A stretch of 64,000 nucleotides of DNA, taken from Deltaproteobacteria bacterium. Its GTDB lineage: Bacteria > Myxococcota > JADLHZ01. The notes below the pieces were generated by a model, which was not told the DNA's origin, did no database searches, and was given only the letters and a program-made list of their open reading frames with translations. The stretch is from assembly GCA_020848545.1 (NCBI GenBank), contig JADLHZ010000102.1, forward strand, positions 62,001-126,000, in the 5' to 3' direction. The position numbers and the translations under genes are program-made. Shown in pieces: positions 44,832-54,190 of the stretch (position 1 is its first letter; each line of letters begins with the position of its first letter).

Positions 44832-46501
44832 CGCGCGTGCACCGGCTCGTCGGCGCCGCGGCTGAGCGCTTGGTCGATCGCTTCGAGCAGCGTTGGTATG
44901 CCGGCGCGCTTCGTTGCCGACACCAGCAAATGGCGCTTGCTCCGCTGCCAGAGAAAGTCGTCCGCCGCGATGAGATCGCCCTTGCTCCAGACGAGCAGCG
45001 TCGGATGCCCGCCGAGCTCCATCTGCGCCAAAATCGCTTCGACGGCGGCGCGCTTCTCGTGCTTATCCGGATCGCTCGCGTCGACGAGGTGCAAGAGCAA
45101 GTCCGCGTCGCCGAGCTCTTCGAGCGTGGCGCGGAACGCATGGATGAGCTCGTCCGGCAGCTCGTGGATGAAGCCCACCGTGTCCGTGAGGATCACCTCG
45201 CGGCCGCTCGGCAAGCGCAGCGTGCGCGACGTGGGATCGAGCGTCGCGAAGAGCTTGTTCTCGACCAGCACCTCGCTCTTCGTGAGCGCGTTCATCAGCG
45301 TCGACTTGCCGGCGTTCGTGTAACCGACGATCGAAACGACGGCCATGTCGGCCTTCGCGCGCCGCTTGCGCCGCAGCGTGCGCTCGCGGCTGACGCCCTC
45401 GATGGCGCGCTCGAGCTGCGTGATCCGATCCTTCGCGCGCCGCCGGTTGATCTCGAGCTTCGTCTCGCCCGGGCCACGGCCGCCGATGCCGCCGGTCAAG
45501 CGGCTCATCGCCGTGCTCATCTCGCTCAGGCGCGGCAGGTTGTATTGCAACTGCGCGAGCTCGACCTGCAGCTTGCCGTCGACGGTCGTCGCGTGCTGCG
45601 CGAAGATGTCCAAGATGAGCTGCGTGCGATCGATGACCCGCAGCTCGGTCGCGTCGCCGAGCGTGCGCACCTGCGCCGGCGACAATTCCTGATCGAAGAT
45701 CAAGAGCTCGGCGTCCAAGCGCAGCGCGTGCAGCACGATCTCTTCGAGCTTGCCCTTGCCGACGACGTAGCGACTGTCGAGCTGCTTGCGCGCCTGCATC
45801 ACGGTGTCTGCCACTTCGACCCCGGCGGTGTCGCAGAGCTCGCGCATCTCGGCCGCACGCCGATCTTGCTCTTCCTTGCCCTTGGTCGACGCCGAGACGA
45901 TCACCGCTCGCGTGCCGAAGCGCTCGCGCTTCACCTTCTTCGGCGACGCGCTGCCGACGAGCTCGGCTTCGAGCTCGTTGACGAACGCCTCGAAGTCGTT
46001 GTGGCTCAAGTCTTCGCAGTCGTCGCCTTCTTCCTCGGCGTACGGCGCTCCCTGGTCGTCGCCGCTCGCGCCACCGAGTGGCACGAGGTGCGCGCCGTGC
46101 AGCACGAGGTGGCCGCTGTGATCGGCGGCGACGCTCATCAAGTAGTCGAGGCGCAGCTTCTGCAAGTCGACCAGGTCTTCTTGGTGCAGCAAGCGGCGGT
46201 GATCGAGCTGCGTGACGATCCAACGCAGCCCGCGGAGGCGCCCGCCACCCGCGCGCAAGCGACCGATCTCCGGCAGATACACGCGGTGCGCGTCGCCCAC
46301 GGTCACGGCTTCGATGCGCCCGCGCCGATCGACGAGCACGCCGACGCGCCGGTGAATGTCCGAGCTGCACGAGAGCAAGTGGCGTAACAGCTCGTTCGTG
46401 GCCACGAGCTTGCTCGGCACACGCCGGCGGAACGTGCGTTCGAGCGCGTCCTTCTGTGACGGCTTCAGCCCTTGCAGTTGTCCTTCGAGTCGTTCTGCCA
46501 T
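44828..46501 (-). CDS. hflX: GTPase HflX
   Basis: 557 residues. N-terminal HflX domain (DQELSPAQVRTLGDATELRV and DRTQLILDIFAQHA), glycine-rich LTGGIGGRGPGETKLEINRR, then the G domain: G1 VGYTNAGKST, G3 DTVGFI, and a G4 reading SKGD rather than NKxD. HflX binds and splits stalled ribosomes. It is longer than E. coli HflX because of a ~120-residue N-terminal extension. The G4 change could weaken guanine selectivity. The downstream adenylation gene is translationally coupled. Confidence 0.9.
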   Translation of the reverse strand: MAERLEGQLQGLKPSQKDALERTFRRRVPSKLVATNELLRHLLSCSSDIHRRVGVLVDRRGRIEAVTVGDAHRVYLPEIGRLRAGGGRLRGLRWIVTQLDHRRLLHQEDLVDLQKLRLDYLMSVAADHSGHLVLHGAHLVPLGGASGDDQGAPYAEEEGDDCEDLSHNDFEAFVNELEAELVGSASPKKVKRERFGTRAVIVSASTKGKEEQDRRAAEMRELCDTAGVEVADTVMQARKQLDSRYVVGKGKLEEIVLHALRLDAELLIFDQELSPAQVRTLGDATELRVIDRTQLILDIFAQHATTVDGKLQVELAQLQYNLPRLSEMSTAMSRLTGGIGGRGPGETKLEINRRRAKDRITQLERAIEGVSRERTLRRKRRAKADMAVVSIVGYTNAGKSTLMNALTKSEVLVENKLFATLDPTSRTLRLPSGREVILTDTVGFIHELPDELIHAFRATLEELGDADLLLHLVDASDPDKHEKRAAVEAILAQMELGGHPTLLVWSKGDLIAADDFLWQRSKRHLLVSATKRAGIPTLLEAIDQALSRGADEPVHAR

Positions 46502-46510
46502 GCTCTCACG

Positions 46511-47494
46511 TCATCGATCGCGCAGCGCATCGGCGATGGCCGCCGCGACCCTCGCTTCATGAAACGGCGCCATACTTCGTTGCCCGAGCGCTGCTTTTGC
46601 CCGCGCCGCCGCCGCGTCCTCGTACACCCGCATCATCGCGCTGACCAGGGCTTCGTGATCGATCTCGGCCCACACGCCGCGGCTCTGATCGCCGAGGCTC
46701 GGGTCATTCGCCGGCGCCTCGCGGCATGGCACGAGCCAGGCGTTGGCATCGTTCATGAAGTCGAGGTTGCCCGAGAACGCCGTCGCGATCGCCGGCACGC
46801 CGTGCGCCATCGCGTCCGAGAGCGTGAGCCCCCAGCCTTCACCCCGGTGCGGGCTGACGTACGCGCCCGCGAGCCCGTAGAGCGCCGCGACGTGTGCGTC
46901 CGACAAGGTGCGGCGCACTTGCACCACCCCATCTGCGCGCACGTCGGGATCGCGCTCGTTCGTCTTCAACACGAGGCGCGTCGCCGGATGACGCGCATGC
47001 ACGGCGGCGAACGCCTTCAACAAGGCGTCGGTGTTCTTGCGCGGATCGGCGAGCTTCGTGATGTAAAGATAAACATACACATCCTCGGACAACATCAGAT
47101 CCCGTCGCACGCGCGCCACGAGCGCCGCGTCAGCGTGCGCCGGCGCGTCGACCACGTGAGGCACCACGTGCACGCTCGGATGCGCCTCGGCGAACGCCCA
47201 GAAGCAGAAGTCCGACGCCGTCCAGATCGCATGCGCCGACGCGAGCGCCGACGCGTACATCGGTGGCAGCGCGCTCGTCTCCCAAACCGCGTACGCGATC
47301 CAAGGACGGTCTTTCAGCCCCGGATAACGCGCGAAGACCCGCTCGTACTTGTCGAGCGCCGTGTGGACGATCGACACGTCGGCGTTCTCCGCCACATCGA
47401 CCAGCACGTGTCCGAGCCGGCGCAAGCAGCGGCCGTAGGCCTCGGCCGCGCGCAGGTGGCTCCGATAGCTGTCGGCGGCGTAGAACACGCGCAT
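46511..47494 (-). CDS. Glycosyltransferase family 4-like
   Basis: 327 residues from ATG 47494 (a TTG-start nine codons upstream is less likely). SPHRGEGWGLTLSDAMAHG is the E-x7-E nucleotide-sugar site of GT4 enzymes; KNTDALLKAFAAVHARHP is a family feature. Divergent from the next glycosyltransferase (38 bases between starts). The donor and acceptor are unknown. Confidence 0.82.
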   Translation of the reverse strand: MRVFYAADSYRSHLRAAEAYGRCLRRLGHVLVDVAENADVSIVHTALDKYERVFARYPGLKDRPWIAYAVWETSALPPMYASALASAHAIWTASDFCFWAFAEAHPSVHVVPHVVDAPAHADAALVARVRRDLMLSEDVYVYLYITKLADPRKNTDALLKAFAAVHARHPATRLVLKTNERDPDVRADGVVQVRRTLSDAHVAALYGLAGAYVSPHRGEGWGLTLSDAMAHGVPAIATAFSGNLDFMNDANAWLVPCREAPANDPSLGDQSRGVWAEIDHEALVSAMMRVYEDAAAARAKAALGQRSMAPFHEARVAAAIADALRDR

Positions 47495-47532
47495 CGCGCG
47501 ATCGTAGATCGGGCTCGGCAAAGAGGCTAGCG

Positions 47533-49260
47533 ATGGCGGGCGTGATCATCGAGGACGAACGCTTCGTCGTGCTCGCGAACGCCGATCCGCCGGCGCCGCT
47601 CGCCGATCCGACCTACGCGCTCAGCGACGCCGAGCTGTTCGCCGCGCGTCCTGATCCCGACGCCGGCCTCTTCGTCGCGACCTGCGGAGACTTCGCCACC
47701 GACAGCGACGCGCCGAGCGAGCGCTTCATGGGTGCCACGATTGCCGGACGATCGCTGCGCGCCGCGCTCGTCCGCTCAGGAATGTTGCGCCGCTGGTACG
47801 TCGCCTGCCCGAATGACGACCTCGTCGAGCTCGATCGCCGCCCGGACGACATCGCGCGCGAGCACGCCGTGGCGATGCCCATGTATTGGCGTATCGCCGC
47901 CGACGAAGCGGTGGCGCTCGCGCACAAGGGCCTCATCCACGCGCTGGTCTCGACGGCGTTCGACAACCCACAGAACCTGCTCTTTCGCGCCACAACCCGT
48001 CTCGCCGTGCCGGCGATCGCGTACGTGCACTCGATCCCAGATCTCTCGGCCGAGCTCCTACATTTACTCGCCGGGCAAACCTTCGCGTTCGATGCGTTGA
48101 TCGCGCCGTCGCAGGCCGGAAAGCGCGCGCTCGAGGCCCACTTTGGCCGCATCGAAGCCGCCCTCGCGGTGAAGCCCTACGCCGGCGAGATCCTGGTGAT
48201 CCCGCACGGCGTCGAAGCGCGGCCGCTGCCCGATCGCCAAGCCGCGCGCGGCGATCTCGGCTGGGCCGACGACCAAGAAGTGCTGCTCGCGCTCGGCCGC
48301 TTCGATCGCGACTACAAGGCCGATCTGGCGCCGCTCCTCTCCGTCTTCGCTCGCGTCGCGCGGCAGCGGCCACATGCGCGCTTGGTGCTCGCCGGCGCCG
48401 ACGACGGCGTCTACGCGCTGCAGCTCGACGCACTCGCCGCGGAGCTCGGGATCGGCGAGCGGGTGGAGCTGCGCCCGAACGTGAGCGACGATACGAAGGG
48501 GCGTCTACTCGCCGCCGCCGACGCGCTCGTGGCGATCGCAGACAACGTGCAAGAGACGCACGGCCTGTCGGTGATCGAAGCGATGTTCGCCGGCCTGCCG
48601 GTCGTCGCCGCAGCGTGGGACGGCTACAACGAGACGGTCGTTCACGATCAGACCGGATGGCTCATCGACAGCGCGTGGCACCCGCCGTCCGCCGACACCT
48701 CGGCGACGGCTTCACTTTGGCTCGGGCCCGGTCGGCCACTGCCGTTGCAAGCGCAACACGTCGCGCTCGACAACGGCCGCCTGGAGCACGCGCTCGGGCA
48801 GATCCTCGGCGATCGCGCGCTCGCCCGCCGCTTCGGCGACGCCGGCCGCGCGCACGCAGAGGCATCATTCGACGCCACCAAGAACGGCCGCCGCGCCGCC
48901 GCAGCGATCAGCGAGCGATCACGCGCGGCCCGCGCGAGCGAGCTCACATGGCGACCGCACCTCGGCGCCGACTGGCTCGCGGTTTACGGCCACTACGCGA
49001 GCGCAGCACCCGCGCCAGCCCTCACCGCCGCCCCGGCTGTCGGCGAAGCGCTGGGCGAGCGCCGCTTCGGCCAAGTCGATCGCGCGTCGCGAAAGCGCGT
49101 GGCGAAGATGCTCGCGCGCCTCGTCGAGATCGCGGATGGCCGCTCGCGCGAGGCGATCGCAGCGCAGCTCGAAGCAGATTTTCCGATGGTGCGGCGGGAG
49201 GCGATCGAGCGCTGGATCGCGCGCGCGTTGAAGCACGATCTCTTGCGGCGCGTGCCCTGA
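47533..49260 (+). CDS. Glycosyltransferase family 4-like, with extra C-terminal part
   Basis: 575 residues from ATG 47533. QETHGLSVIEAMFAGLPVVA holds the E-x7-E site; LLALGRFDRDYKADLAPLLS is the typical beta-alpha segment. About 130 residues at the C-terminus (FDATKNGRRAAAAISERSRA onward, then RQVDRASRKRVAKML) are an extra helical region. Longer than standard GT4. Pairs divergently with the glycosyltransferase at 46511. Confidence 0.82.
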   Translation: MAGVIIEDERFVVLANADPPAPLADPTYALSDAELFAARPDPDAGLFVATCGDFATDSDAPSERFMGATIAGRSLRAALVRSGMLRRWYVACPNDDLVELDRRPDDIAREHAVAMPMYWRIAADEAVALAHKGLIHALVSTAFDNPQNLLFRATTRLAVPAIAYVHSIPDLSAELLHLLAGQTFAFDALIAPSQAGKRALEAHFGRIEAALAVKPYAGEILVIPHGVEARPLPDRQAARGDLGWADDQEVLLALGRFDRDYKADLAPLLSVFARVARQRPHARLVLAGADDGVYALQLDALAAELGIGERVELRPNVSDDTKGRLLAAADALVAIADNVQETHGLSVIEAMFAGLPVVAAAWDGYNETVVHDQTGWLIDSAWHPPSADTSATASLWLGPGRPLPLQAQHVALDNGRLEHALGQILGDRALARRFGDAGRAHAEASFDATKNGRRAAAAISERSRAARASELTWRPHLGADWLAVYGHYASAAPAPALTAAPAVGEALGERRFGQVDRASRKRVAKMLARLVEIADGRSREAIAAQLEADFPMVRREAIERWIARALKHDLLRRVP

Positions 49261-49275
49261 GCGTGACCCTGAACG

Positions 49276-50445
49276 TTACTTGATGTTCTGGGTGATGCCC
49301 GACGCGGTTTCGCTCGCCTTCTTCAGCAAGTTCGAGAGCGTCGACATGAGCTTCGACAGACGGTCCATGGCCATCTGCAAGCGCAACGACTCCATTTCAC
49401 CCATTTCGCTCAAGCTATCGAGCTTGTTCTTCACGGTGTCCTTGGCGGTGTCGATGTCCTTCTTGGTCACCGCGCCGCCGGCGCCGGTGCCGGCGATGAC
49501 GAGGCCGTTCTTCGCGACCGAGCCGTCCGGACCGGGCGTGTTGAAGCGAAGGTTGTTGCCGTCGAGCACGTAGGTGCCGACCGGCTTGCCGTCGAGCGAG
49601 CTCTGACCGCCGGTCTTGATGTTCGGGATCTCGTTCGCCTTGAAGTCCTCGTTCTTACCGGCGGTGCCGGCGGCGAGCTTGTTCACTTCGTTCGAGACTT
49701 GGCGCCAGCCTTCCTTCTCTTTGTTGATCGCCTTGACGCCGTCCATGATCGCCTTGAGATCTTCGCGCGCCGACTTCGCCGCTTCCATCATGACGATGAA
49801 CGCGAGCGCCATGATGTCGCCGTCGCCCATGCCGGCGAGGTTCTTGTAGACGATGCCGTTCGACTGCGAGACGATCTGGCGCTGGCCCTGCGGAATCTCC
49901 GGGTTGTCCGTGACCGTCCGCTGGCTGGCCTGGGTTTCGCCGGTGGTCGTGCGCTGGCTGCGTTGCGTCGTCGTGTCGCCATCGACTTGGCGGAAGGTCG
50001 CCTGCTCCGACTTCACTTGCTGCGGCGTCGGGATGGTCACGTCGCCGACGCCCTGGAACTTCTGCATCACCAGGTTGCCGAACGCTTCCATGTTGGGCGT
50101 GCCGTCCGGGTTGGTGAACGCCGCCATGTTCGACTTGATCTCGGCGGCGGCGCTGTTCAACGCCGCCATGACGGCCGGGTTACCCTGGTTCGCTTGGCCG
50201 AACTCTTCGAGCTTGCCGTCGAAGGCGCCTTGGCCGGTGTCTTGGATGCTGCCGAAGTAGTTGCTGCTCGACCCCGAGCCGGTCGTCTGGCGGAAGCCGC
50301 CGACGCCGTCGGCCTGCGCGGGTGCGGGCGGCGGAGCTTGTACGCCTTGCGTCTCGACTGGCGCATGCGCCTCGTCGACCGGAGCCTCGGCGGGGGCCTC
50401 ATTCACGGACGACGGCAGATTGGTGTTCACTTGTTGCACGGGCAT
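49276..50445 (-). CDS. Candidate type III secreted tip/filament protein (EspA-like C-terminus)
   Basis: 389 residues; AAGGAG precedes ATG 50445. The N-terminal ~50 residues are Pro/Ala-rich and unstructured; FRQT at 51-54 and FRQV at 151-154; a short hydrophobic segment at 211-220 (IMALAFIVMM) is followed by Glu221 and RED. The C-terminal ~50 residues (LSEMGEMESLRLQMAMDRLS, KLMSTLSNLLKKASETASG) look like the long amphipathic C-terminal helix of EspA/Bsp22-type tip or filament proteins. No signal peptide, as expected for type III substrates. Divergent from the first TPR chaperone. The family call is a resemblance, not a search result. Confidence 0.55.
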   Translation of the reverse strand: MPVQQVNTNLPSSVNEAPAEAPVDEAHAPVETQGVQAPPPAPAQADGVGGFRQTTGSGSSSNYFGSIQDTGQGAFDGKLEEFGQANQGNPAVMAALNSAAAEIKSNMAAFTNPDGTPNMEAFGNLVMQKFQGVGDVTIPTPQQVKSEQATFRQVDGDTTTQRSQRTTTGETQASQRTVTDNPEIPQGQRQIVSQSNGIVYKNLAGMGDGDIMALAFIVMMEAAKSAREDLKAIMDGVKAINKEKEGWRQVSNEVNKLAAGTAGKNEDFKANEIPNIKTGGQSSLDGKPVGTYVLDGNNLRFNTPGPDGSVAKNGLVIAGTGAGGAVTKKDIDTAKDTVKNKLDSLSEMGEMESLRLQMAMDRLSKLMSTLSNLLKKASETASGITQNIK

Positions 50446-50607
50446 GGATTTCCGCTCCTTGAGATTCGCTTTGTGACCGAACGTACACGCGCGTTCGTGT
50501 TCGGGCTACTTCGGTAATAACCGACGTACATCGGCGCAGCAATCGTTTCAATTCGTGAGCAGCCAGGCGTGGTGGGCCGGTGTAGTTGCTGCTAAGCTCG
50601 ACCGCCT

Positions 50608-51108
50608 ATGACACAGAAAGAAGATCTCAAATCCCTGGAGAAGAAGCTCAAAGCGAAGCTCACGGAGCTGCACGCGCTGCACAAGAAAGGTGCGTCGCTC
50701 GCTCAGACTTTGATGATCTACCCGGAGGAGCTCGAAGCGACCTACGCGCTCGGGCTGCAGATGCTGAGCGCGAAGAAGAATAAAGAGGCCGCGCAGCTGC
50801 TCTCTGGCTTGTGCCTGATGGAACCTTATGATGGCCGCTTCTGGCGGGTGCTCGGCTTGGCGCTGCAGAAGATCGAGCGGCCGGCGCTGGCGCTCGCGGC
50901 GTTCGAGATGGCGCTCGTCCTGATCCCGGACGACATTCCGACGCTGGCCTATCGCGGCGAGACCTTCATCTTGCTCGGCCGCCGCGCCGAAGCCCGCGTC
51001 GATCTCGAGCGCGTCGTCGCCAAAGCCAAACCAAACGCCGAGGACGCGCCCTTCGTGCAGCGCGCCAAAGGACTCATGCCATACGCGCAGGCGAACGCCA
51101 CGCGTTAA
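50608..51108 (+). CDS. SycD/LcrH-type TPR chaperone (1)
   Basis: 166 residues. Three TPR-like repeats at about 38-145: LEATYALGLQMLSAKKNKEA, YDGRFWRVLGLALQKIERPA, TLAYRGETFILLGRRAEARV. The order and spacing are those of class II type III chaperones (SycD/LcrH/IpgC), which keep translocator proteins unfolded in the cytoplasm. It precedes the 621-residue coiled-coil protein by 26 bases and could be its chaperone. Confidence 0.72.
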   Translation: MTQKEDLKSLEKKLKAKLTELHALHKKGASLAQTLMIYPEELEATYALGLQMLSAKKNKEAAQLLSGLCLMEPYDGRFWRVLGLALQKIERPALALAAFEMALVLIPDDIPTLAYRGETFILLGRRAEARVDLERVVAKAKPNAEDAPFVQRAKGLMPYAQANATR

Positions 51109-51134
51109 TATAGGCAAGAACAGAGGAGACGATC

Positions 51135-53000
51135 ATGGGTGGTGTAGGTGGAGTAGGCGGACGGCAACCTTTCAATCCGGGCGATGTCACGGTCGATGGC
51201 GACGACGAAGTCGAAGAAGGAAAAAAGAAGGAAGCCAAAGGCACGGACGGCGCGAGCAAGACCAAAGAGCCGGAGATCAGCCCGGATCAGGTGATCTTGA
51301 CGCCGCCGCCGCAGCAGCAGTTCGACAGCTCGAGCTCGACGCGCCCCGGTGACGACAATCAATCGTTGCGCATGGACGCAGGGGTCGGCGGCGCCAGCGG
51401 CGTCGGCGCGCTCGACGGCGCCGACTCGGCGGCTGCGATGTTGAACGACGTGGCCCAAGCGTACGACAACATGGAGAAGAACCTCGAGCTCTGCTTCAAC
51501 AAGCTGATCATGGAGGCCAAGGGCAACAAAGAGGCCTTGGAAGATCAGATCAAGCAGATCGATCGCCAGGTCGAGGTGATCAAAGAGCAGTTGAAGAAGC
51601 TCGACAAGATGCTCGAGCTCATCACCACCTTGATGCCGAAGTTCGCCGAGCTCATCGGCCAGGACGAGAAGGTGCGCAATACGTGCCCGCTCGGCCAACA
51701 GACGCGCCAAGCCGACGTCGATCAGAAGAAGGACGAGCTGACGAACATCGTCGTCGAGAAGATGCGAGAGGCCGGCTTCACCGACGTGAATCCCGAGAGC
51801 ATCAGAAAGATCATGGACGGGATCGCCGCCGGCGGCGCTGGCGCGACGGCGCTCGCGTTCTTCTTGTTCACGCTCATCGCCGACGCCGAAGGCGACGCTG
51901 CCGCCAAGGCCGAAGGCGCGAAGAACGCCAAAGAGAAGCAAGCTCCGCCTGATGATCAGGCGACGAGTGATCCGAAGAAGACCGGCCCTCCAGAGCCGGG
52001 CACCCCAGGCGCGCAGACCGACAAGCCCGGCGAGGTTCCTTCGGACCGGCAAACGTCGTCGACCGACGTTCCGAAGGCGGGCGATCCGACGGGCACGCCG
52101 CCGCCAAAGTCGACCGACCCGACTGGCCAAACCACGCCCGGCCAATCGCCGCCGGGCCAGAACACGACGGCCGATCCAGCGACGAAGCCGCCGCCGGGCG
52201 CCGACGCCACGGGCCAACCGCCTGCAGCCGATCCCGCGACAGGTGCAGCGCCCGACGGCGAGCCGAAGCCCGTCCCGCTTACCGAAGAGGCCAAAGACGC
52301 CGGCTTCGATCAGAAGAGCTTCAACGAGCGCATCGATCAAATCGCCGAGCTGGCGATGAAGTACGCCGAGACCAAACCGGCGACCGAGGTGCACGGGCTC
52401 TTCTTCTCGTACTCGATGCCGACCGCGGAGTTCGCGATCGCGCAGGCCGAGCTCATTCACGCGATCTTCCCGGGCCTGCAAATCGGCCTCGACGTCAAGG
52501 TGACGAAGGACTTCACCAAGGCGACCAAAGACGGCATCGGCAAAGACAGCGACGGCCTCTCCCTCACCGCCAACGACTTCCAGTGGGCGGCGCAGCTCTC
52601 GTCGATCCCGTGCGGCGGCTCGGAAGCGGGCTTGAAGTTCCTCTCGAATCGCCTCGAGCAACAGATCGTCGCCAAGCAAAAAGAGCTCGGCAAGGAGATG
52701 GACAAGTTGATCGAGGCCAAGAAGGGGCTCATCGGTCAGATCAAAGAGCTCGATCGGGAGATCGCGCGCCTCGAGAAGGACAAGACGACGGCCATCCAGA
52801 ACCTGCGCAAGCAGAAGGAACAGACGCTGCAGGCGATCCAGAAGATGATCACCGAGCAGAAGATGAAGATGGAAGAGATCAAGTCGAGGGTGGTCGACGT
52901 CATCGTCACCAAGCTCAACGAGTTCGCCGAGCAGCTCGGCAAGATCGCCGACGAGATCGGCAAGCCGCCGACGCAAGGCCGTCCAGGCGTCGGCCGCTAG
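51135..53000 (+). CDS. Candidate translocator (coiled-coil/hydrophobic/Pro-rich)
   Basis: 621 residues; GAGGAG before ATG 51135. LRMD at 78-81. Coiled coil at ~110-170 (MEKNLELCFNKLIMEAKGNK, QVEVIKEQLKKLDKML), one hydrophobic segment at 232-249 (ATALAFFLFTLIAD), a Pro/Thr-rich linker (265-395), then a beta/alpha region, and a second coiled coil at ~495-595 (KQKELGKEMDKLIEAKKGLI). Coiled coil plus hydrophobic segment without a signal peptide is the layout of T3S translocators (SctE/IpaB-like). No pairwise similarity to a known family was seen. Confidence 0.5.
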   Translation: MGGVGGVGGRQPFNPGDVTVDGDDEVEEGKKKEAKGTDGASKTKEPEISPDQVILTPPPQQQFDSSSSTRPGDDNQSLRMDAGVGGASGVGALDGADSAAAMLNDVAQAYDNMEKNLELCFNKLIMEAKGNKEALEDQIKQIDRQVEVIKEQLKKLDKMLELITTLMPKFAELIGQDEKVRNTCPLGQQTRQADVDQKKDELTNIVVEKMREAGFTDVNPESIRKIMDGIAAGGAGATALAFFLFTLIADAEGDAAAKAEGAKNAKEKQAPPDDQATSDPKKTGPPEPGTPGAQTDKPGEVPSDRQTSSTDVPKAGDPTGTPPPKSTDPTGQTTPGQSPPGQNTTADPATKPPPGADATGQPPAADPATGAAPDGEPKPVPLTEEAKDAGFDQKSFNERIDQIAELAMKYAETKPATEVHGLFFSYSMPTAEFAIAQAELIHAIFPGLQIGLDVKVTKDFTKATKDGIGKDSDGLSLTANDFQWAAQLSSIPCGGSEAGLKFLSNRLEQQIVAKQKELGKEMDKLIEAKKGLIGQIKELDREIARLEKDKTTAIQNLRKQKEQTLQAIQKMITEQKMKMEEIKSRVVDVIVTKLNEFAEQLGKIADEIGKPPTQGRPGVGR

Positions 53001-53108
53001 GCGCGAAGCGCTCTAAAAGCGCTCTATTACATTTGTTGCGCCCCCGCCTTTTGGGTAAACCACTCAGGTCGTACCAAAGGGCGGGGCGCCGCCTTCGAGG
53101 AGAGCCGC
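53001..53108. promoter_or_regulatory. Long hairpin and AGCGCTC repeats before the chaperone gene cluster
   Basis: 53038-53054 (GCGCCCCCGCCTTTTGG) pairs with 53074-53089 (CCAAAGGGCGGGGCGC) with one bulge; loop 19 bases. It ends seven bases before the GAGGAG Shine-Dalgarno of the next gene. Upstream are two direct AGCGCTCTA-type repeats (near 53008 and 53019) and a TCTATTACAT element that could be a -10. It could attenuate read-through or control start of the downstream chaperones. Confidence 0.4.
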
Positions 53109-53690
53109 GTGAGCGAAGAGCAGCCGTTCCAGAATCTGCCGGACGTCACGCCGGAAGACATCGAAGATTTCAACGCCTCGCTCAAGGACAGTCTCGAGCA
53201 ATTTCAAAAGACCGGCGACCTCACCTTCCTCGTCGGTCTGAAGCCGCTTGGCACGCCGCCGGAAGCCGTGCAGGCGGCTGTCGCGCTCGGTGGCCAGCTC
53301 GTGCGCCAAGGGTTCTTGGACAAGGCGTTTCAGTATTTCGCCGGCCTGGTCGAGCTCGATCCGTTGAACTACGAGATCTATCGGTGGCTCGCGCACATTC
53401 AGCACCTGCAGAAAAATTACATCGGCGCGTACGAGAACTACATGCGCGCGATGACGCTCAACCCGGTGGATCCCGTGACACAAATCGCGCTCGGCGAGTG
53501 CATGCTGATGATCGACGACGTGCCGACGAACGGCATGTTCCGCATCGAAGAAGGCATCGCGCTTGCCGGCAAAGATCCAAAGTACGCGGTCTACGTCACC
53601 CGCGGCGAGCAGCTGATCGTGGCAGCCAAAGAGCGCGTCGACGAAATGGCGAAAGCCGCGGCGGCGCCGGCCGAGAAAGAGAAGAAGTGA
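53109..53690 (+). CDS. SycD/LcrH-like TPR chaperone (2), divergent
   Basis: 193 residues from GTG 53109. TPR-like helices LGGQLVRQGFLDKAFQYFAG, LNYEIYRWLAHIQHLQKNYI and VTQIALGECMLMIDDVPTNG. More distant from the other three in sequence. An acidic N-terminus (DVTPEDIEDFNASLKDSLEQ) precedes them. First of three chaperone genes in a row (four bases to the next). Confidence 0.6.
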   Translation: MSEEQPFQNLPDVTPEDIEDFNASLKDSLEQFQKTGDLTFLVGLKPLGTPPEAVQAAVALGGQLVRQGFLDKAFQYFAGLVELDPLNYEIYRWLAHIQHLQKNYIGAYENYMRAMTLNPVDPVTQIALGECMLMIDDVPTNGMFRIEEGIALAGKDPKYAVYVTRGEQLIVAAKERVDEMAKAAAAPAEKEKK

Positions 53691-53693
53691 CCG

Positions 53694-54185
53694 ATGGCAA
53701 ATGACAGCGTCGCAGCGACGATGGCGCGGATGGTCGAGTCGAGCGCCAAGAAGATGTACCGTGGCAGCGTCACGCTCTCGGACGTCGTCGGCATCTCCGA
53801 CGAAGAGCTCGAGGCGCTCTACGGCGTCGGCTACCACCTCTTCAACTGGGGCAAGTATCAACCGGCGCTCGACATTTTCTCGGTGCTCACCCTGTATTCG
53901 CCGTTCAAAGGCCACTACTGGCGCGCTGCCGGTGCCGTGAACCAGGCGATGAAACGATACAAAGAAGCGGTGATGGCCTACGACATGGCGTTGACCAACA
54001 ACAGCCGGGATGCCGTCAGCCTCACCTACCGAGGCGAGAGCTTGATCGCGCTCTCGGACATCGAGGGCGGCGTGCGCGATCTGAAGAAAGCGATCGAATT
54101 CGGCGAGAGCGTGCCGGCATACGCCACGTGGGTGAAGCGCGCCAAGACGCTGCTCTCGGTCCGTGAACAAGCGATGGGAGGCTGA
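53694..54185 (+). CDS. SycD/LcrH-type TPR chaperone (3)
   Basis: 163 residues. LEALYGVGYHLFNWGKYQPA, GHYWRAAGAVNQAMKRYKEA and VSLTYRGESLIALSDIEGGV give the three TPR-like repeats; ends in WVKRAKTLLSV, matching the end of chaperone 1 (FVQRAKGLM). ATG 53694 is three bases after the preceding stop. Confidence 0.72.
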   Translation: MANDSVAATMARMVESSAKKMYRGSVTLSDVVGISDEELEALYGVGYHLFNWGKYQPALDIFSVLTLYSPFKGHYWRAAGAVNQAMKRYKEAVMAYDMALTNNSRDAVSLTYRGESLIALSDIEGGVRDLKKAIEFGESVPAYATWVKRAKTLLSVREQAMGG

Positions 54186-54190
54186 ACGCG

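Noticed and set aside
53058-53064. CCACTCA resembles the second half of an hrp box
   Set aside because: No GGAACC-type half lies ~16 bases upstream; the local sequence is the hairpin arm.
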